Under the pieces are notes generated by a model, which saw nothing but the letters and a program-made list of their open reading frames with translations, searched no databases and had not been told where the DNA came from. Made by a program: the position numbers and the translations under genes. This document shows, piece after piece, positions 8,730 to 16,590 of a stretch of 64,000 bases of DNA. The DNA is from JAKAWQ01 sp963840545 (GTDB lineage Bacteria; Pseudomonadota; Alphaproteobacteria; Acetobacterales; Acetobacteraceae), in the NCBI GenBank assembly GCA_963840545.1, contig CAWIZE010000007.1, positions 62,001-126,000 on the forward strand, given 5' to 3'. Within the stretch, counting starts at the first letter, position 1, and each line of letters begins with the position of its first letter.

Positions 8730-10111
8730 CCCACGAGCTCCGCTGCGCGGTGCAGCGCGACCTGCGTCGGCACCGCTTCGCGCGGCACGAGGAAGGAGCG
8801 GGTGACGATGCGCGGCACCGCACGCAGCCGGGCCCCGCTCGAGCCCGCCGGCCCGCAGCAGAGCATCGCCAGCACCTCGCGCACCGCCTGATCGACATCA
8901 TCCCGCGCCGCGCCGGAAACCGCGAGCCGGACGCGGATATCCTCCGGCTCCGGCCCGGCATAGGCACGCGCGAGCGTGCCCGTGTCGTCGTCATGCACGC
9001 TCGCGACCCCGATGAGATCGACGCGCGCGCGCACCGCCAACCCGCGCCGCCCGATCCGCTCCTTCAGCACCTCGGCCGCGAGCCGGGCGCGGGCGAGCGC
9101 GTTCGGCCCGGCGAGCGAGATCTCTCCCTCGCCGAGAAAGCCGGCACGATAGCAGGCGGTGACCTTCAGCGTCTCCGGCGCCGGATGCCCGCGCATTCCC
9201 GAAACCGCCACCCGGTCCGGCCCGATCTCGGCAAGCCGCACGGCGGAGATGTCGAGCACGACATCGGGCGTGACATAGGATTCGGGGTCATGCACCTCGT
9301 AGAGAAGCTGCTCCTTCACCGTGCGCAGATCGACGCGCCCGCCCGTATCCTCCGCCTTGGTGACGACGAGGCCGCCGTCCTCAGCGATCTCCGCAATCGG
9401 GAAGCCGATATTCGCGGGATCCGGAATGTCCTTGAAGCCCGGATCGTAGAACACGCCGCCGGTCACCTGCGCGCCGCATTCGAGGAGGTGGCCCGCCGTC
9501 ACGCCCACGGCGAGGCGCTGCCAGTCCGTCGGGCCCCAGCCGAAATGCGCGATCAGCGGCGCCAGCGCCAGGGCGGGATCGGCGACGCGCCCGGCGATGA
9601 CGATGTCCGCGCCGCGGCCAAGCGCCTCGGCGAGCGGTGCCGCGCCGAGATAGGCGTTGGCCGAGATCATCGAAGCCGGATCGGCGGCGATCGAGGCATC
9701 CGATTCGATCACCTCGGCTGCATCGAACGCGATGTTTCCCATCACGTCATCGCCGGAGACAACGGCGATGCGGAGGCCGCCGAGCCCGAGCCGCATGGCG
9801 AGCCGCGCGAGCGCGCGCGCCGCCGCCGGCGGATTGGCCGCGCCGAAATTGCCGAGGATCGGGATGCGGTGCGCCGCGCAATCGGCGAGGATCGGTGCCA
9901 GCAGCCGCTCCAGCATCGGCTCGTACCCGGCCTCCGGGTCCCGCAACTTTTCGAGCTGCGCGAGCGCGATCGTGCGCTCGGCAAGGACCTCGAGGAAGAG
10001 CGCCGCCGGGCCGCCCTTGGCGATCAGCGTGCGCACGACCGGGATGGGCGCATCGATCCGGTCGCCGGAAAACCCGGCGCCGTTGCCCACGCGAAAGAGA
10101 CCATCCGGCAT
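8726..10111 (-). CDS. AtuA family (DUF1446) protein, acyclic terpene utilization type
   Basis: A 461-residue protein related to AtuA, needed for citronellol/geraniol degradation in Pseudomonas; catalysis is not firmly assigned to the family here. Landmarks are R-V-G-N-G-A-G-F-S-G-D-R near the start, G-N-F-G-A-A-N-P, V-S-G-D-D-V and A-G-R-V-A-D-P-A. The start at 10111 is chosen because GGGGGA lies just upstream and homologues begin at this point; the frame is open to 10156. It forms a translationally coupled pair with the AtuA-C gene. It differs in architecture from the two DUF4387-linked AtuA proteins at 47.8 and 51.5 kb. Confidence 0.85.
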   Translation of the reverse strand: MPDGLFRVGNGAGFSGDRIDAPIPVVRTLIAKGGPAALFLEVLAERTIALAQLEKLRDPEAGYEPMLERLLAPILADCAAHRIPILGNFGAANPPAAARALARLAMRLGLGGLRIAVVSGDDVMGNIAFDAAEVIESDASIAADPASMISANAYLGAAPLAEALGRGADIVIAGRVADPALALAPLIAHFGWGPTDWQRLAVGVTAGHLLECGAQVTGGVFYDPGFKDIPDPANIGFPIAEIAEDGGLVVTKAEDTGGRVDLRTVKEQLLYEVHDPESYVTPDVVLDISAVRLAEIGPDRVAVSGMRGHPAPETLKVTACYRAGFLGEGEISLAGPNALARARLAAEVLKERIGRRGLAVRARVDLIGVASVHDDDTGTLARAYAGPEPEDIRVRLAVSGAARDDVDQAVREVLAMLCCGPAGSSGARLRAVPRIVTRSFLVPREAVPTQVALHRAAELVG

Positions 10112-10232
10112 GCGTTCCCCCAATCCGAGCCAAGCCCGGGCGCCGCGCGGCGTCAAGCCGCCCTCGCTTGACGCCTGTCGCCGACGCTGGAAAGCTTAAG
10201 CGAGCTCGGCGTGAACGGGAGGAAGAGCGGCG

Positions 10233-11129
10233 ATGGATCAGTCGGAAAAAACTCTCGAGGTGCAGGGCTGTCAGGCGCCGCGCGCGAGCATTGCCACGCC
10301 GAGGCTCAAGGCGCCGGCCGGCAGCACCGACAGCCACTTCCATATTTTCGGCCCGCACGCGCGCTATCCCTTGAGCCCCGGGCGCAGCTATACCCCGCCC
10401 GAGGCGCTGGTGGAGCAGTATCTGGCACTCGCCGCCAGGCTCGGGATCGAGCGGATGGTGGTGGTGCAGCCTTCGATCTACGGCACCGACAATGCCTGCA
10501 CCCTCGATGCCGTCGCGCGCTTCGGCAAGGACCGCGCGCGCGCCGTCGTGGTGATCGACGAGCAGGCGAGCCCGCACGCGCTCCGGCGCATGCACGAGGC
10601 CGGCGCGCGGGGCGTGCGCTTCAATGCGGTGAGCGGCAACGGCACGCCGCTCGAGCAGCTGCAGACCCTCGCCCGGCGCATCGCGCCGCTCGGCTGGCAC
10701 CTCCAGCTCTATGTGCATGGCGAACAGCTCGTGGAGCTCGCCCCCGCGCTCCCCGGCCTCGGCCTGCCGGTAGTGATCGACCATATGGGTGGCGTCTCCA
10801 CCGCCAAGGGCGTCGATCACCCGGAGTTCCGTGCCCTGCTCGGCTTGCTCGAAGGCGGGCGGGCGTGGGTGAAGCTCTGCGGCTATCGCAGCTCGGCGGC
10901 GGGCTATCCCTTCGCCGATGTGGCGCCGATGGCAAAGGCGCTGATCGCGGCGGCGCCCGAGCGCTGCCTCTGGGGCACGGACTGGCCGCACCCGAGCTAT
11001 CTGCGCACGATGCCCGACGACGGCGAGCTTCTCGACCTCCTCGGCGATTGGGCGCCGGACGCCGCGCGGCAGCGGCAGATCCTCGCCGAGAACCCGGTCG
11101 CGCTCTACGGGTTTCTCCCTCTCTCGTAA
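10233..11129 (+). CDS. Amidohydrolase-2 (TIM-barrel metal-dependent hydrolase)
   Basis: A 298-residue hydrolase resembling 2-pyrone-4,6-dicarboxylate lactonase and 4-sulfomuconolactone hydrolase. Metal-site motifs are visible: D-S-H-F-H (His35, His37), V-I-D-H-M-G-G near residue 190, and the C-terminal catalytic Asp in L-W-G-T-D-W-P-H-P. The ATG has a GGGAGGAAG ribosome site. It diverges from the AtuA gene on its left and converges with pyrE on its right (9-bp gap). Lactone hydrolysis is inferred from the family; the natural substrate is unknown. Confidence 0.85.
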   Translation: MDQSEKTLEVQGCQAPRASIATPRLKAPAGSTDSHFHIFGPHARYPLSPGRSYTPPEALVEQYLALAARLGIERMVVVQPSIYGTDNACTLDAVARFGKDRARAVVVIDEQASPHALRRMHEAGARGVRFNAVSGNGTPLEQLQTLARRIAPLGWHLQLYVHGEQLVELAPALPGLGLPVVIDHMGGVSTAKGVDHPEFRALLGLLEGGRAWVKLCGYRSSAAGYPFADVAPMAKALIAAAPERCLWGTDWPHPSYLRTMPDDGELLDLLGDWAPDAARQRQILAENPVALYGFLPLS

Positions 11130-11138
11130 GTCGTCCCC

Positions 11139-11864
11139 TCACGCATTGGCGGCCTTGCGCGCCGCCGCCTCCTCGGCGCTGGCCACGCCGCCATGCGCCG
11201 CCGACCAGCCCATCGGGTCCTCGAGGAAGCGGCGGACTTCGGCGAGCGCAGTGTCGGCGAAATAAGGCCGGTCCTTGCACGCCTCCAGCACATCCCACCA
11301 GGTGCAGAGATGGTGCAGCGTGATGCCCATGGCGGCGAGCGTCTCGAGGCTGCCCGGGAAGACGCCGTAGAAGAACACCACGAAGGCGTGGTTGACGATC
11401 GCGCCGGCCGCGCGCAGCGCCTCGGTGAACTGGATCTTCGAGTGGCCGTCGGTCGTCAGGTCCTCGACCAGCAGGGTCTCCTTGCCCTCGGGCACGTCGC
11501 CCTCGATCAGGGCGTTGCGGCCGAACCCTTTCGGGCGTTTGCGGACATAGGCCATGGGCGTGAGCATGCGGTCGGCGATCCAGGCGGCGAACGGGATACC
11601 CGCCGTCTCGCCGCCCGCCACCACTTCGATGGTTTCGAGGCCGATATGCCGCCCGATCTTGGCCACCGCCAGCTCGCAGATGCGGGCCCGGGCACGCGGG
11701 AAATAGATGATGCGCCGGCAGTCGATATAAACCGGCGAGGCCCAGCCCGAGGTGAAGAGGTAGGGCTCCTCGGGGCGGAAATTGACCGCCTTGATCTCGA
11801 GCAGGATGCGCGCGGTCGCCAGCGCCGCGTCGCGATCCCATTCGCTCGTGCCGATCCCCGCCAT
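11139..11864 (-). CDS. pyrE: Orotate phosphoribosyltransferase
   Basis: Joins orotate to PRPP to make OMP in pyrimidine synthesis. The 241-residue protein has the PRPP-binding loop pattern L-L-V-E-D-L-T-T-D-G-H-S-K at about residue 130 and the flexible-loop sequence Y-V-R-K-R-P-K-G-F-G before it. The N-terminal F-T-S-G-W-A-S-P-V-Y-I-D-C-R substrate segment is also clear. It is longer than the E. coli enzyme (213) because of a C-terminal helix-rich extension. AGGAGG lies directly before the ATG. Confidence 0.88.
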   Translation of the reverse strand: MAGIGTSEWDRDAALATARILLEIKAVNFRPEEPYLFTSGWASPVYIDCRRIIYFPRARARICELAVAKIGRHIGLETIEVVAGGETAGIPFAAWIADRMLTPMAYVRKRPKGFGRNALIEGDVPEGKETLLVEDLTTDGHSKIQFTEALRAAGAIVNHAFVVFFYGVFPGSLETLAAMGITLHHLCTWWDVLEACKDRPYFADTALAEVRRFLEDPMGWSAAHGGVASAEEAAARKAANA

Positions 11865-11930
11865 CTCAGCCTCCTTGGTGCCGGTGCCGAGGCGTTCCTA
11901 GAGCAAATTCGGCTCCGCCGGCCAGGGTTA

Positions 11931-12155
11931 AGGCCAGGGCTCCGCCCTGGACCCGCTGGGGCCTTGAGGCCCCAGACCCCCGTCCGTTCTTACCGCAGGA
12001 GCGATGCCGCCCGGCGTTCCAGCCCGATATCGCGCCGATCATGCCCGCCCCCGATCATTGCGGGAGGCGTGAGCATCGTGCGGCGGCCGACATCGCAAAG
12101 CTCGGGGGGTCTGGGGCCTCAAGGCCCCAGCGGGTCCAGGGCGGAGCCCTGGCCT
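11931..12155. repeat. 51-bp perfect inverted repeat (arms 11931-11981 and 12105-12155)
   Basis: The two arms are exact reverse complements over 51 bases, separated by 123 bases. Each arm also contains two short hairpins of its own (CCAGGG/CCCTGG and CTGGGGCC/GGCCCCAG). The element fills the gap between pyrE (minus) and the dehydrogenase gene (plus), so both genes are transcribed away from it. A related GC-hairpin element lies at 58733-58800. It resembles a REP/BIME-type intergenic element; no transposase is present. Confidence 0.85.
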
Positions 12156-12219
12156 GGCCCAGGTTGACGCGCGCAAAACCCATCGGCAGCTTGCCCTCGC
12201 ATCGAAGGAGGGGGCGGGA

Positions 12220-13290
12220 ATGGCGAGGCGCTACCGGATCGCAGTGATCCCCGGGGACGGCATCGGCCAGGAGACCGTGCCCGAGGGCATGCGTGTGCTG
12301 GAGGCCGCCGCCCGGCGTTTCGGCTTCGCGCTCGCCGCCACCGAGTACGACTGGTCCTGCGCGCGCTACAAGAGCACGGGCGCGATGATGCCCGAGGACG
12401 GGATCGCGCAGCTCAAGGGGAGCGATGCGATCTTCCTCGGCGCCGTCGGTTGGCCGGATGTGCCGGACCATGTTTCGCTCTGGGGGCTCCTGATCCCACT
12501 CCGCCGCCAGTTCGACCAGTACGTCAATCTCCGCCCCTGCCGGCTGCTCCCGGGGGTGAAGACGCCGCTTGCCAACCGCCTGCCTGCGGAGATCGATTTC
12601 TACGTCGTGCGCGAGAACACCGAGGGCGAATACAGCAGCACCGGCGGGCGGATGTTCCCCGGCACCGAGCGCGAGTTCGTGACGCAAGAGAGCGTCTTCA
12701 CCCGCCACGGCGTCGATCGCGTGCTGCGCTATGCCTTCGCGCTCGCCCGCACACGGGCGAAGAAGCATCTGACCTCGGCCACCAAGTCGAACGGCATCAC
12801 CTTCACCATGCCGTACTGGGACGAGCGCTTCCGCGTCATCGGCGCGGAATTTCCCGAGGTCCGGACCGACCAGTTCCACATCGATATCCTGACCGCGCAG
12901 TTCGTCCAGCACCCGGACTGGTTCGACGTCGTGGTGGGCTCGAATCTCTTCGGCGACATCCTGAGCGATCTCGGCCCCGCCGTCGCCGGCTCGATCGGCA
13001 TCGCCCCTTCGGCGAACATCAATCCCGAGCGGGTTTTTCCCTCGATGTTCGAGCCGGTGCACGGCTCGGCGCCGGATATCGCGGGCAGGAAGATCTGCAA
13101 CCCGATCGGCCAGATCTGGTCGGGCGCGATGATGCTCGATCATCTCGGCGAGCACGAGGCCGCCGCCGCGATCGTCACCGCGATCGAGAAGCTGCTCGGC
13201 GAGGGCGGGCCGCGCACGCGCGACATGGGCGGCCAGGCCGCCACCGCCGATGTCGGCAAGGCGCTCGCCGAGGCGGTCGCGTCGGCCTAG
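12220..13290 (+). CDS. dmlA: Tartrate / D-malate dehydrogenase (isocitrate-isopropylmalate dehydrogenase family)
   Basis: An NAD-dependent beta-decarboxylating dehydrogenase of 356 residues. Seen: I-P-G-D-G-I-G-Q-E-T at residue 10, the substrate segment V-N-L-R-P-C-R, R-E-N-T-E-G-E-Y-S with the active-site Tyr region, the Lys/Asn block A-T-K-S-N-G, the metal Asp region N-L-F-G-D-I-L-S-D, and E-P-V-H-G-S-A-P-D-I-A-G. The R-E-N-T-E-G-E-Y-S-S wording fits the tartrate dehydrogenase/DmlA branch rather than LeuB. Two broken copies of its 3' end lie at 14681 and 16345. The start ATG follows the inverted repeat by 64 bp. Confidence 0.85.
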   Translation: MARRYRIAVIPGDGIGQETVPEGMRVLEAAARRFGFALAATEYDWSCARYKSTGAMMPEDGIAQLKGSDAIFLGAVGWPDVPDHVSLWGLLIPLRRQFDQYVNLRPCRLLPGVKTPLANRLPAEIDFYVVRENTEGEYSSTGGRMFPGTEREFVTQESVFTRHGVDRVLRYAFALARTRAKKHLTSATKSNGITFTMPYWDERFRVIGAEFPEVRTDQFHIDILTAQFVQHPDWFDVVVGSNLFGDILSDLGPAVAGSIGIAPSANINPERVFPSMFEPVHGSAPDIAGRKICNPIGQIWSGAMMLDHLGEHEAAAAIVTAIEKLLGEGGPRTRDMGGQAATADVGKALAEAVASA

Positions 13291-13310
13291 AACAGGCAGC
13301 ACTCGCCTCT

Positions 13311-13348
13311 GCTCACGCCTCCGGTTTTCCACCTCCGGCGATCACGCT
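13311..13348. repeat. Palindromic repeat family, copy A
   Basis: Contains CCACCTCCGGCGATCACGCT (13329-13348), preceded by a similar CTCACGCCTCCGG half. The same core occurs at 15614 and, with a complete nested hairpin, at 63433-63511. Here it lies just downstream of dmlA. Confidence 0.7.
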
Positions 13349-13482
13349 CTGACCATGGCTTCTCCCGGACCGGGCAAACCTGCCCCCCCCGTCTGTCGCC
13401 ACTTGTGGGTAATTGAAAGCCGGTGAAGGCCGCGGCGTTCGCAGCCTCCCTCTCGGTCCGGTCGCGCAAGACGAGAGAGCCG

Positions 13483-14547
13483 CTATTCATCCCCCAGGAT
13501 ATTCACCGCTGCCGCGATGAGCCGCCTTGTATCGTCTTCCGTCCCGACGGTGATGCGCAGATAGGGCGCCGTGCGCGGTTTGTCGAAATGCCGCACCAGC
13601 ACCGCATGTTCGCGCAGTGCCGCCGCGAATTCCGACCCGCCCCGCGCCGGATGCCTGGCGAAGACGAAATTCGCGCTCGAAGGCAGAACGACCAGGCCGA
13701 GCCTGACCAACTCCCGCGTCATCGCTTCGCGTGCTGCGACGATCCTGGCGCAGTTCCCGCGGAAGTAGGCTTCGTCACGAAGCGAAGCCGTCGCGCCCGC
13801 CTGGGCGACGCCGCCGAGCGGGTAGGAATTGAAGCTGTCTTTCACGCGGCGCAGCGCCTCGATCAGCCCCACGTCGCCGAGTGCATAGCCGACGCGGAGG
13901 CCGGCCAGGGCGCGCGACTTCGACATCGTCTGCACGACCAGCAGGTTCGGATGATCGGCGATCAGCGGAACCGCGCTCTCGGCGCCGAAATCGACATAGG
14001 CCTCGTCGATCAGCACCGGGATGTCGGGATGCTCTTCGAGCAGTTGGGCGATCTCCGCGCGCGGCAGCGCAACTCCGGTCGGCGCGTTGGGATTGGCGAT
14101 CACGATCGACCCCGCCTCGCCCCGATAATCCTCGACCCGCACGCGCATTCCGTCGTCCAGCGGCACGGTCTCGCAAGTGAGGCCGAACAATTGCGCCCAC
14201 ACGGGATAGAAGCTGTAGGTAACGTCGGGAAACAGCAGCGGCTTCGGCTGTTTCAAGAGCGCGACGAAAGCATGCGCGAGCACTTCGTCGGAACCGTTGC
14301 CGACGAACACCTGTTCTGGCTTCACGCCGTGATGGACGGCGAGCGCCTCGCGCAGTTCCGTCGCCTCGGGATCGGGATAGAGCCGCAGGGTATCGGCCGC
14401 GGCGGCTCGCATCGCTTCCAGCGCCAGCGGCGAAGGGCCGAAGGGGCTTTCGTTGGTGTTGAGCTTCACCAGATTGGCGATACGCGGCTGCTCGCCGGGC
14501 ACATAGGGCGAAAGCTCACGCGCGATCTGGCTCCAGAACGGGTTCAT
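13483..14547 (-). CDS. hisC: Histidinol-phosphate aminotransferase
   Basis: A PLP enzyme that converts imidazole-acetol phosphate to histidinol phosphate. The 354-residue protein has V-K-L-N-T-N-E-S-P-F-G-P near residue 28, F-V-G-N-G-S-D-E, the cofactor region A-N-P-N-A-P-T-G, D-E-A-Y-V-D-F, and the Schiff-base Lys in Q-T-M-S-K-S-R-A-L-A-G-L-R. ATG at 14547 begins the conserved N-terminus; the frame runs 99 codons further up through unrelated and duplicated DNA. No other his gene is adjacent. It is wedged between the intact dmlA and its first broken copy. Confidence 0.9.
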   Translation of the reverse strand: MNPFWSQIARELSPYVPGEQPRIANLVKLNTNESPFGPSPLALEAMRAAAADTLRLYPDPEATELREALAVHHGVKPEQVFVGNGSDEVLAHAFVALLKQPKPLLFPDVTYSFYPVWAQLFGLTCETVPLDDGMRVRVEDYRGEAGSIVIANPNAPTGVALPRAEIAQLLEEHPDIPVLIDEAYVDFGAESAVPLIADHPNLLVVQTMSKSRALAGLRVGYALGDVGLIEALRRVKDSFNSYPLGGVAQAGATASLRDEAYFRGNCARIVAAREAMTRELVRLGLVVLPSSANFVFARHPARGGSEFAAALREHAVLVRHFDKPRTAPYLRITVGTEDDTRRLIAAAVNILGDE

Positions 14548-14680
14548 CGGGGCGTCCGGGTCGGGGTCGAGCGGCGGCTTATGCCATCGCAGGACCGGCT
14601 TTGCCAGCTTGGCTCGCCATGCTACGCCAAATCTCGCCAGGCAGCAGCCAAGTTTCGTGCGACGCTCTTCCAGGGCAGCA

Positions 14681-14833
14681 TCGGCGGGCATGAGGCCCCC
14701 GCCGCGATCGTCACCGCGATCGAGAAGCTGCTCGGCGAAGGCGGCCCGCGCACGCGCGACATGAGCGGCCAGGCCGCCACTGCCGATGCCCCCAAGGCTC
14801 TCGCCCATGCGGTCGCGTCTGCCCAAAACAAGC
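14681..14833 (+). pseudogene. Fragment of the dmlA 3' end (copy 2)
   Basis: About 150 bases align base-for-base with 13145-13297 of the intact gene, with scattered substitutions. The fragment encodes the last 45 residues (H-E-A, A-I-V-T-A-I-E-K-L-L-G, R-T-R-D-M, A-T-A-D). The original TAG stop has become a sense codon. It lacks the rest of the gene and any start. The preceding 130 bases (14548-14680) hold nothing I recognise. Confidence 0.8.
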
Positions 14834-14962
14834 CGAGTGGCCAACCGCCGTCGATGTGATCGTTACGGTCCCTCAGCCCCTGGTCCCACATGGAAGCCCA
14901 TGCGTTCGAACGCTCACTCCTTTGGACCAGAAAATTCCGGCACCGTCCCCCAGGCCTTGTTG

Positions 14963-15502
14963 CTATTTTTTTTCTTCCATCCGGATGAACGGCGCGACGT
15001 GCGCAAGATAGTCGCGCTTGCCGATATCGACGCCGTTATGGCGGAGAATGTCGTACGCGGTCGTCACGTGAAAATAGAATTGCGGCAGAACCCAGTCGCG
15101 CAGGAAACGCCGGCCATCCATATCGAGTACGCGGCCTTCGCGTAGCGGCAGCACGATATGCCGCTCTGCCGCTCCGACGAATTCGGATTCGGATAGGCTT
15201 TGCAGGTAATCGATCGCGCCCGAGATCCGGGCCTTCAATTCCTCGATCGTCTGCTCCTTGTCGGGAAACGAGGGCGGCTCTCGGCCGACCAGGCGCGAAG
15301 CGCCGCGTACCGCCTGGTCAGAGGCAATCTGCACCTGTGAGGACAGCGGAAGCATGTCCGGTGCAAGCCGTGCGTTCACCAGCACCTCGGGCTTGAACCC
15401 CTTCGCCGCCGCGTGTGCCGCACCTTTATCAAGCAATCCCGACAGCGTGCGCAGCATCGGCACAAAGCTTTCCATCGCAAACGAATACATCATCGGGCCC
15501 AT
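14963..15502 (-). CDS. DUF1993 family protein
   Basis: A 179-residue protein of a family distantly related to DinB-like four-helix metal proteins, with no established reaction. Typical segments are F-V-P-M-L-R-T-L-S-G-L-L-D-K near the start, R-L-A-P-D-M-L-P-L-S-S-Q-V, the central A-S-R-L-V-G-R, and F-Y-F-H-V-T-T-A-Y-D-I-L-R-H-N-G-V at the end. ATG at 15502 lies behind a GAGGAG ribosome site; TTG at 15520 is the alternative. Its 5' end overlaps the read-through tail of vapC by 74 bases on the same strand. Confidence 0.8.
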   Translation of the reverse strand: MGPMMYSFAMESFVPMLRTLSGLLDKGAAHAAAKGFKPEVLVNARLAPDMLPLSSQVQIASDQAVRGASRLVGREPPSFPDKEQTIEELKARISGAIDYLQSLSESEFVGAAERHIVLPLREGRVLDMDGRRFLRDWVLPQFYFHVTTAYDILRHNGVDIGKRDYLAHVAPFIRMEEKK

Positions 15503-16040
15503 GGCTCCTCTTCCCCGCAACCAGAGCGGCTATATGGGGCCTTATCATGCCGGGTACAACCTGCACAACGCATGGGCCCTTGGCGCAACCGTGGTTGGTC
15601 GATAGGTGCGGAACCACCTCCGGCGACCACGCTCCAGGGGAGCCGGCGGTGGGCAAAGCCGGGCGAAGATCCGTGCGCATGAAGTCATCGCCCTTGAACA
15701 GCAGCGGATGGCCGCTTGCCATGGCCAGGGCGTAGGAGAAGCACTCGCCGATAGCGAGGCCGGCGCGGTGACGACCGCGGCCGAAGCGACGGAAGGCATC
15801 GATGGCGATGTCCGCCTGCCGTGGGGTGACGGAGACGATGTCGAAGCTCCCGTCGCGCAGCATCAGTTCCAGGTCGGTCCGTCCGGCTGAGCCCTTCCGA
15901 CCCTCGATGACGAAAGAAAGCTCCACGCGCGTGACCGCGGACACCAGGCGCACCGGTGCCGCTTCCAGTGCCTCGGCGAACAGCTTCGCGTCCGGCTCAC
16001 CGAGCAGGATCGCAACCGGCGCCGAGGTGTCGATCACCAT
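15429..16040 (-). CDS. vapC: VapC-type PIN-domain toxin with an abnormal C-terminal extension
   Basis: PIN-domain ribonuclease toxin. The normal domain (about residues 1-129) has the first acidic ligand in M-V-I-D-T-S, E in V-E-L-S, and the A-L-A-x-A-S-G-x-P-L-L-F-K-G-D-D-F end block. The usual central Asp (G-D-C/A) is Glu here (I-G-E-C-F). The family ends after D-I-x-P-A-L. Here the frame continues for 74 low-homology residues through a repeat element and into the DUF1993 gene, so the original stop seems lost. It lies 23 bp after vapB. Activity is uncertain. Confidence 0.75.
   Translation of the reverse strand: MVIDTSAPVAILLGEPDAKLFAEALEAAPVRLVSAVTRVELSFVIEGRKGSAGRTDLELMLRDGSFDIVSVTPRQADIAIDAFRRFGRGRHRAGLAIGECFSYALAMASGHPLLFKGDDFMRTDLRPALPTAGSPGAWSPEVVPHLSTNHGCAKGPCVVQVVPGMIRPHIAALVAGKRSHGPDDVFVCDGKLCADAAHAVGIA
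15614..15633. repeat. Palindromic repeat family, half copy B
   Basis: CCACCTCCGGCGACCACGCT, one base different from the 13329 and 63479 copies. It lies inside the anomalous 3' extension of vapC, shortly after the point where the normal toxin should end. Confidence 0.7.
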
Positions 16041-16063
16041 CCGCGCCACAGGCCGGTTTCGTT

Positions 16064-16297
16064 TTAACCAACAATCTCGTCCGGCGTTCGCATGTCCTGG
16101 TCCGGCAGGGCCGCGCAATGCGCGCCGATTTCAAGCAGACGGTCGGCCAGGCGTTGCCGCCCGCCCCGGCGCAGCCGCTCCCGTTCCAGCCGCTCGGCCA
16201 GCGCCTTGCGGATGGCCTCGGTCAACGTCTCGCCGGTCAGGGAGGCAACCTCGCGGGCGAGCCGGTCGGTCTCCTTGTCTTTCAGGCGCAGCGCCAT
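16064..16297 (-). CDS. vapB: VapB-type antitoxin (PSK/Rv0623-like)
   Basis: A 77-residue DNA-binding antitoxin preceding vapC. The N-terminal A-L-R-L-K-D-K-E-T-D-R-L-A, then L-T-G-E-T-L-T-E-A-I and A-L-A-E-R-L-E-R-E-R, matches the family that carries a ribbon-helix-helix-like fold and represses its own operon. ATG at 16297 has GAAG six bases upstream; a second ATG at 16303 sits too close to it. The pair lies between two fragments of the dmlA duplication. Confidence 0.82.
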   Translation of the reverse strand: MALRLKDKETDRLAREVASLTGETLTEAIRKALAERLERERLRRGGRQRLADRLLEIGAHCAALPDQDMRTPDEIVG

Positions 16298-16344
16298 GCG
16301 CATCTTCGCATTTCTATGAATCGGCAGAGAATATAGAAACCGGG

Positions 16345-16581
16345 TCGGCCGCTGTCGGGGCCGGCGGCATCGCGCCGTCGGCGAGCATCAATCCCGAGCG
16401 GGTTTTTCCCTCGATGTTCGAGCCGGTGCACGGCTCGGCGCCGGATATCGCGAGCAGGAAGATCTGCAACCCGATCGGCCAGATCTGGTCGGGCGCGATG
16501 ATGCTCGATCATCTCGGCGAGCACGAGGCCGCCACCGCCGATGTCGGCAAGGCGCTCGCCGAGGCGGTCGCCCGCGCCTGA
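16345..16581 (+). pseudogene. Fragment of the dmlA 3' end (copy 3, internally deleted)
   Basis: Reproduces the C-terminal quarter of DmlA, from the I-A-P-S-A segment through E-P-V-H-G-S-A-P-D-I-A to the stop at 16581. A 75-bp block is missing between H-E-A-A and A-T-A-D-V-G-K-A-L. The deletion joins two copies of AGGCCGCC in the intact gene, so slippage between short direct repeats is the likely cause. The left edge is blurred (16345-16362). The missing block is roughly what copy 2 retains. Confidence 0.8.
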
Positions 16582-16590
16582 CGCTTCGCC

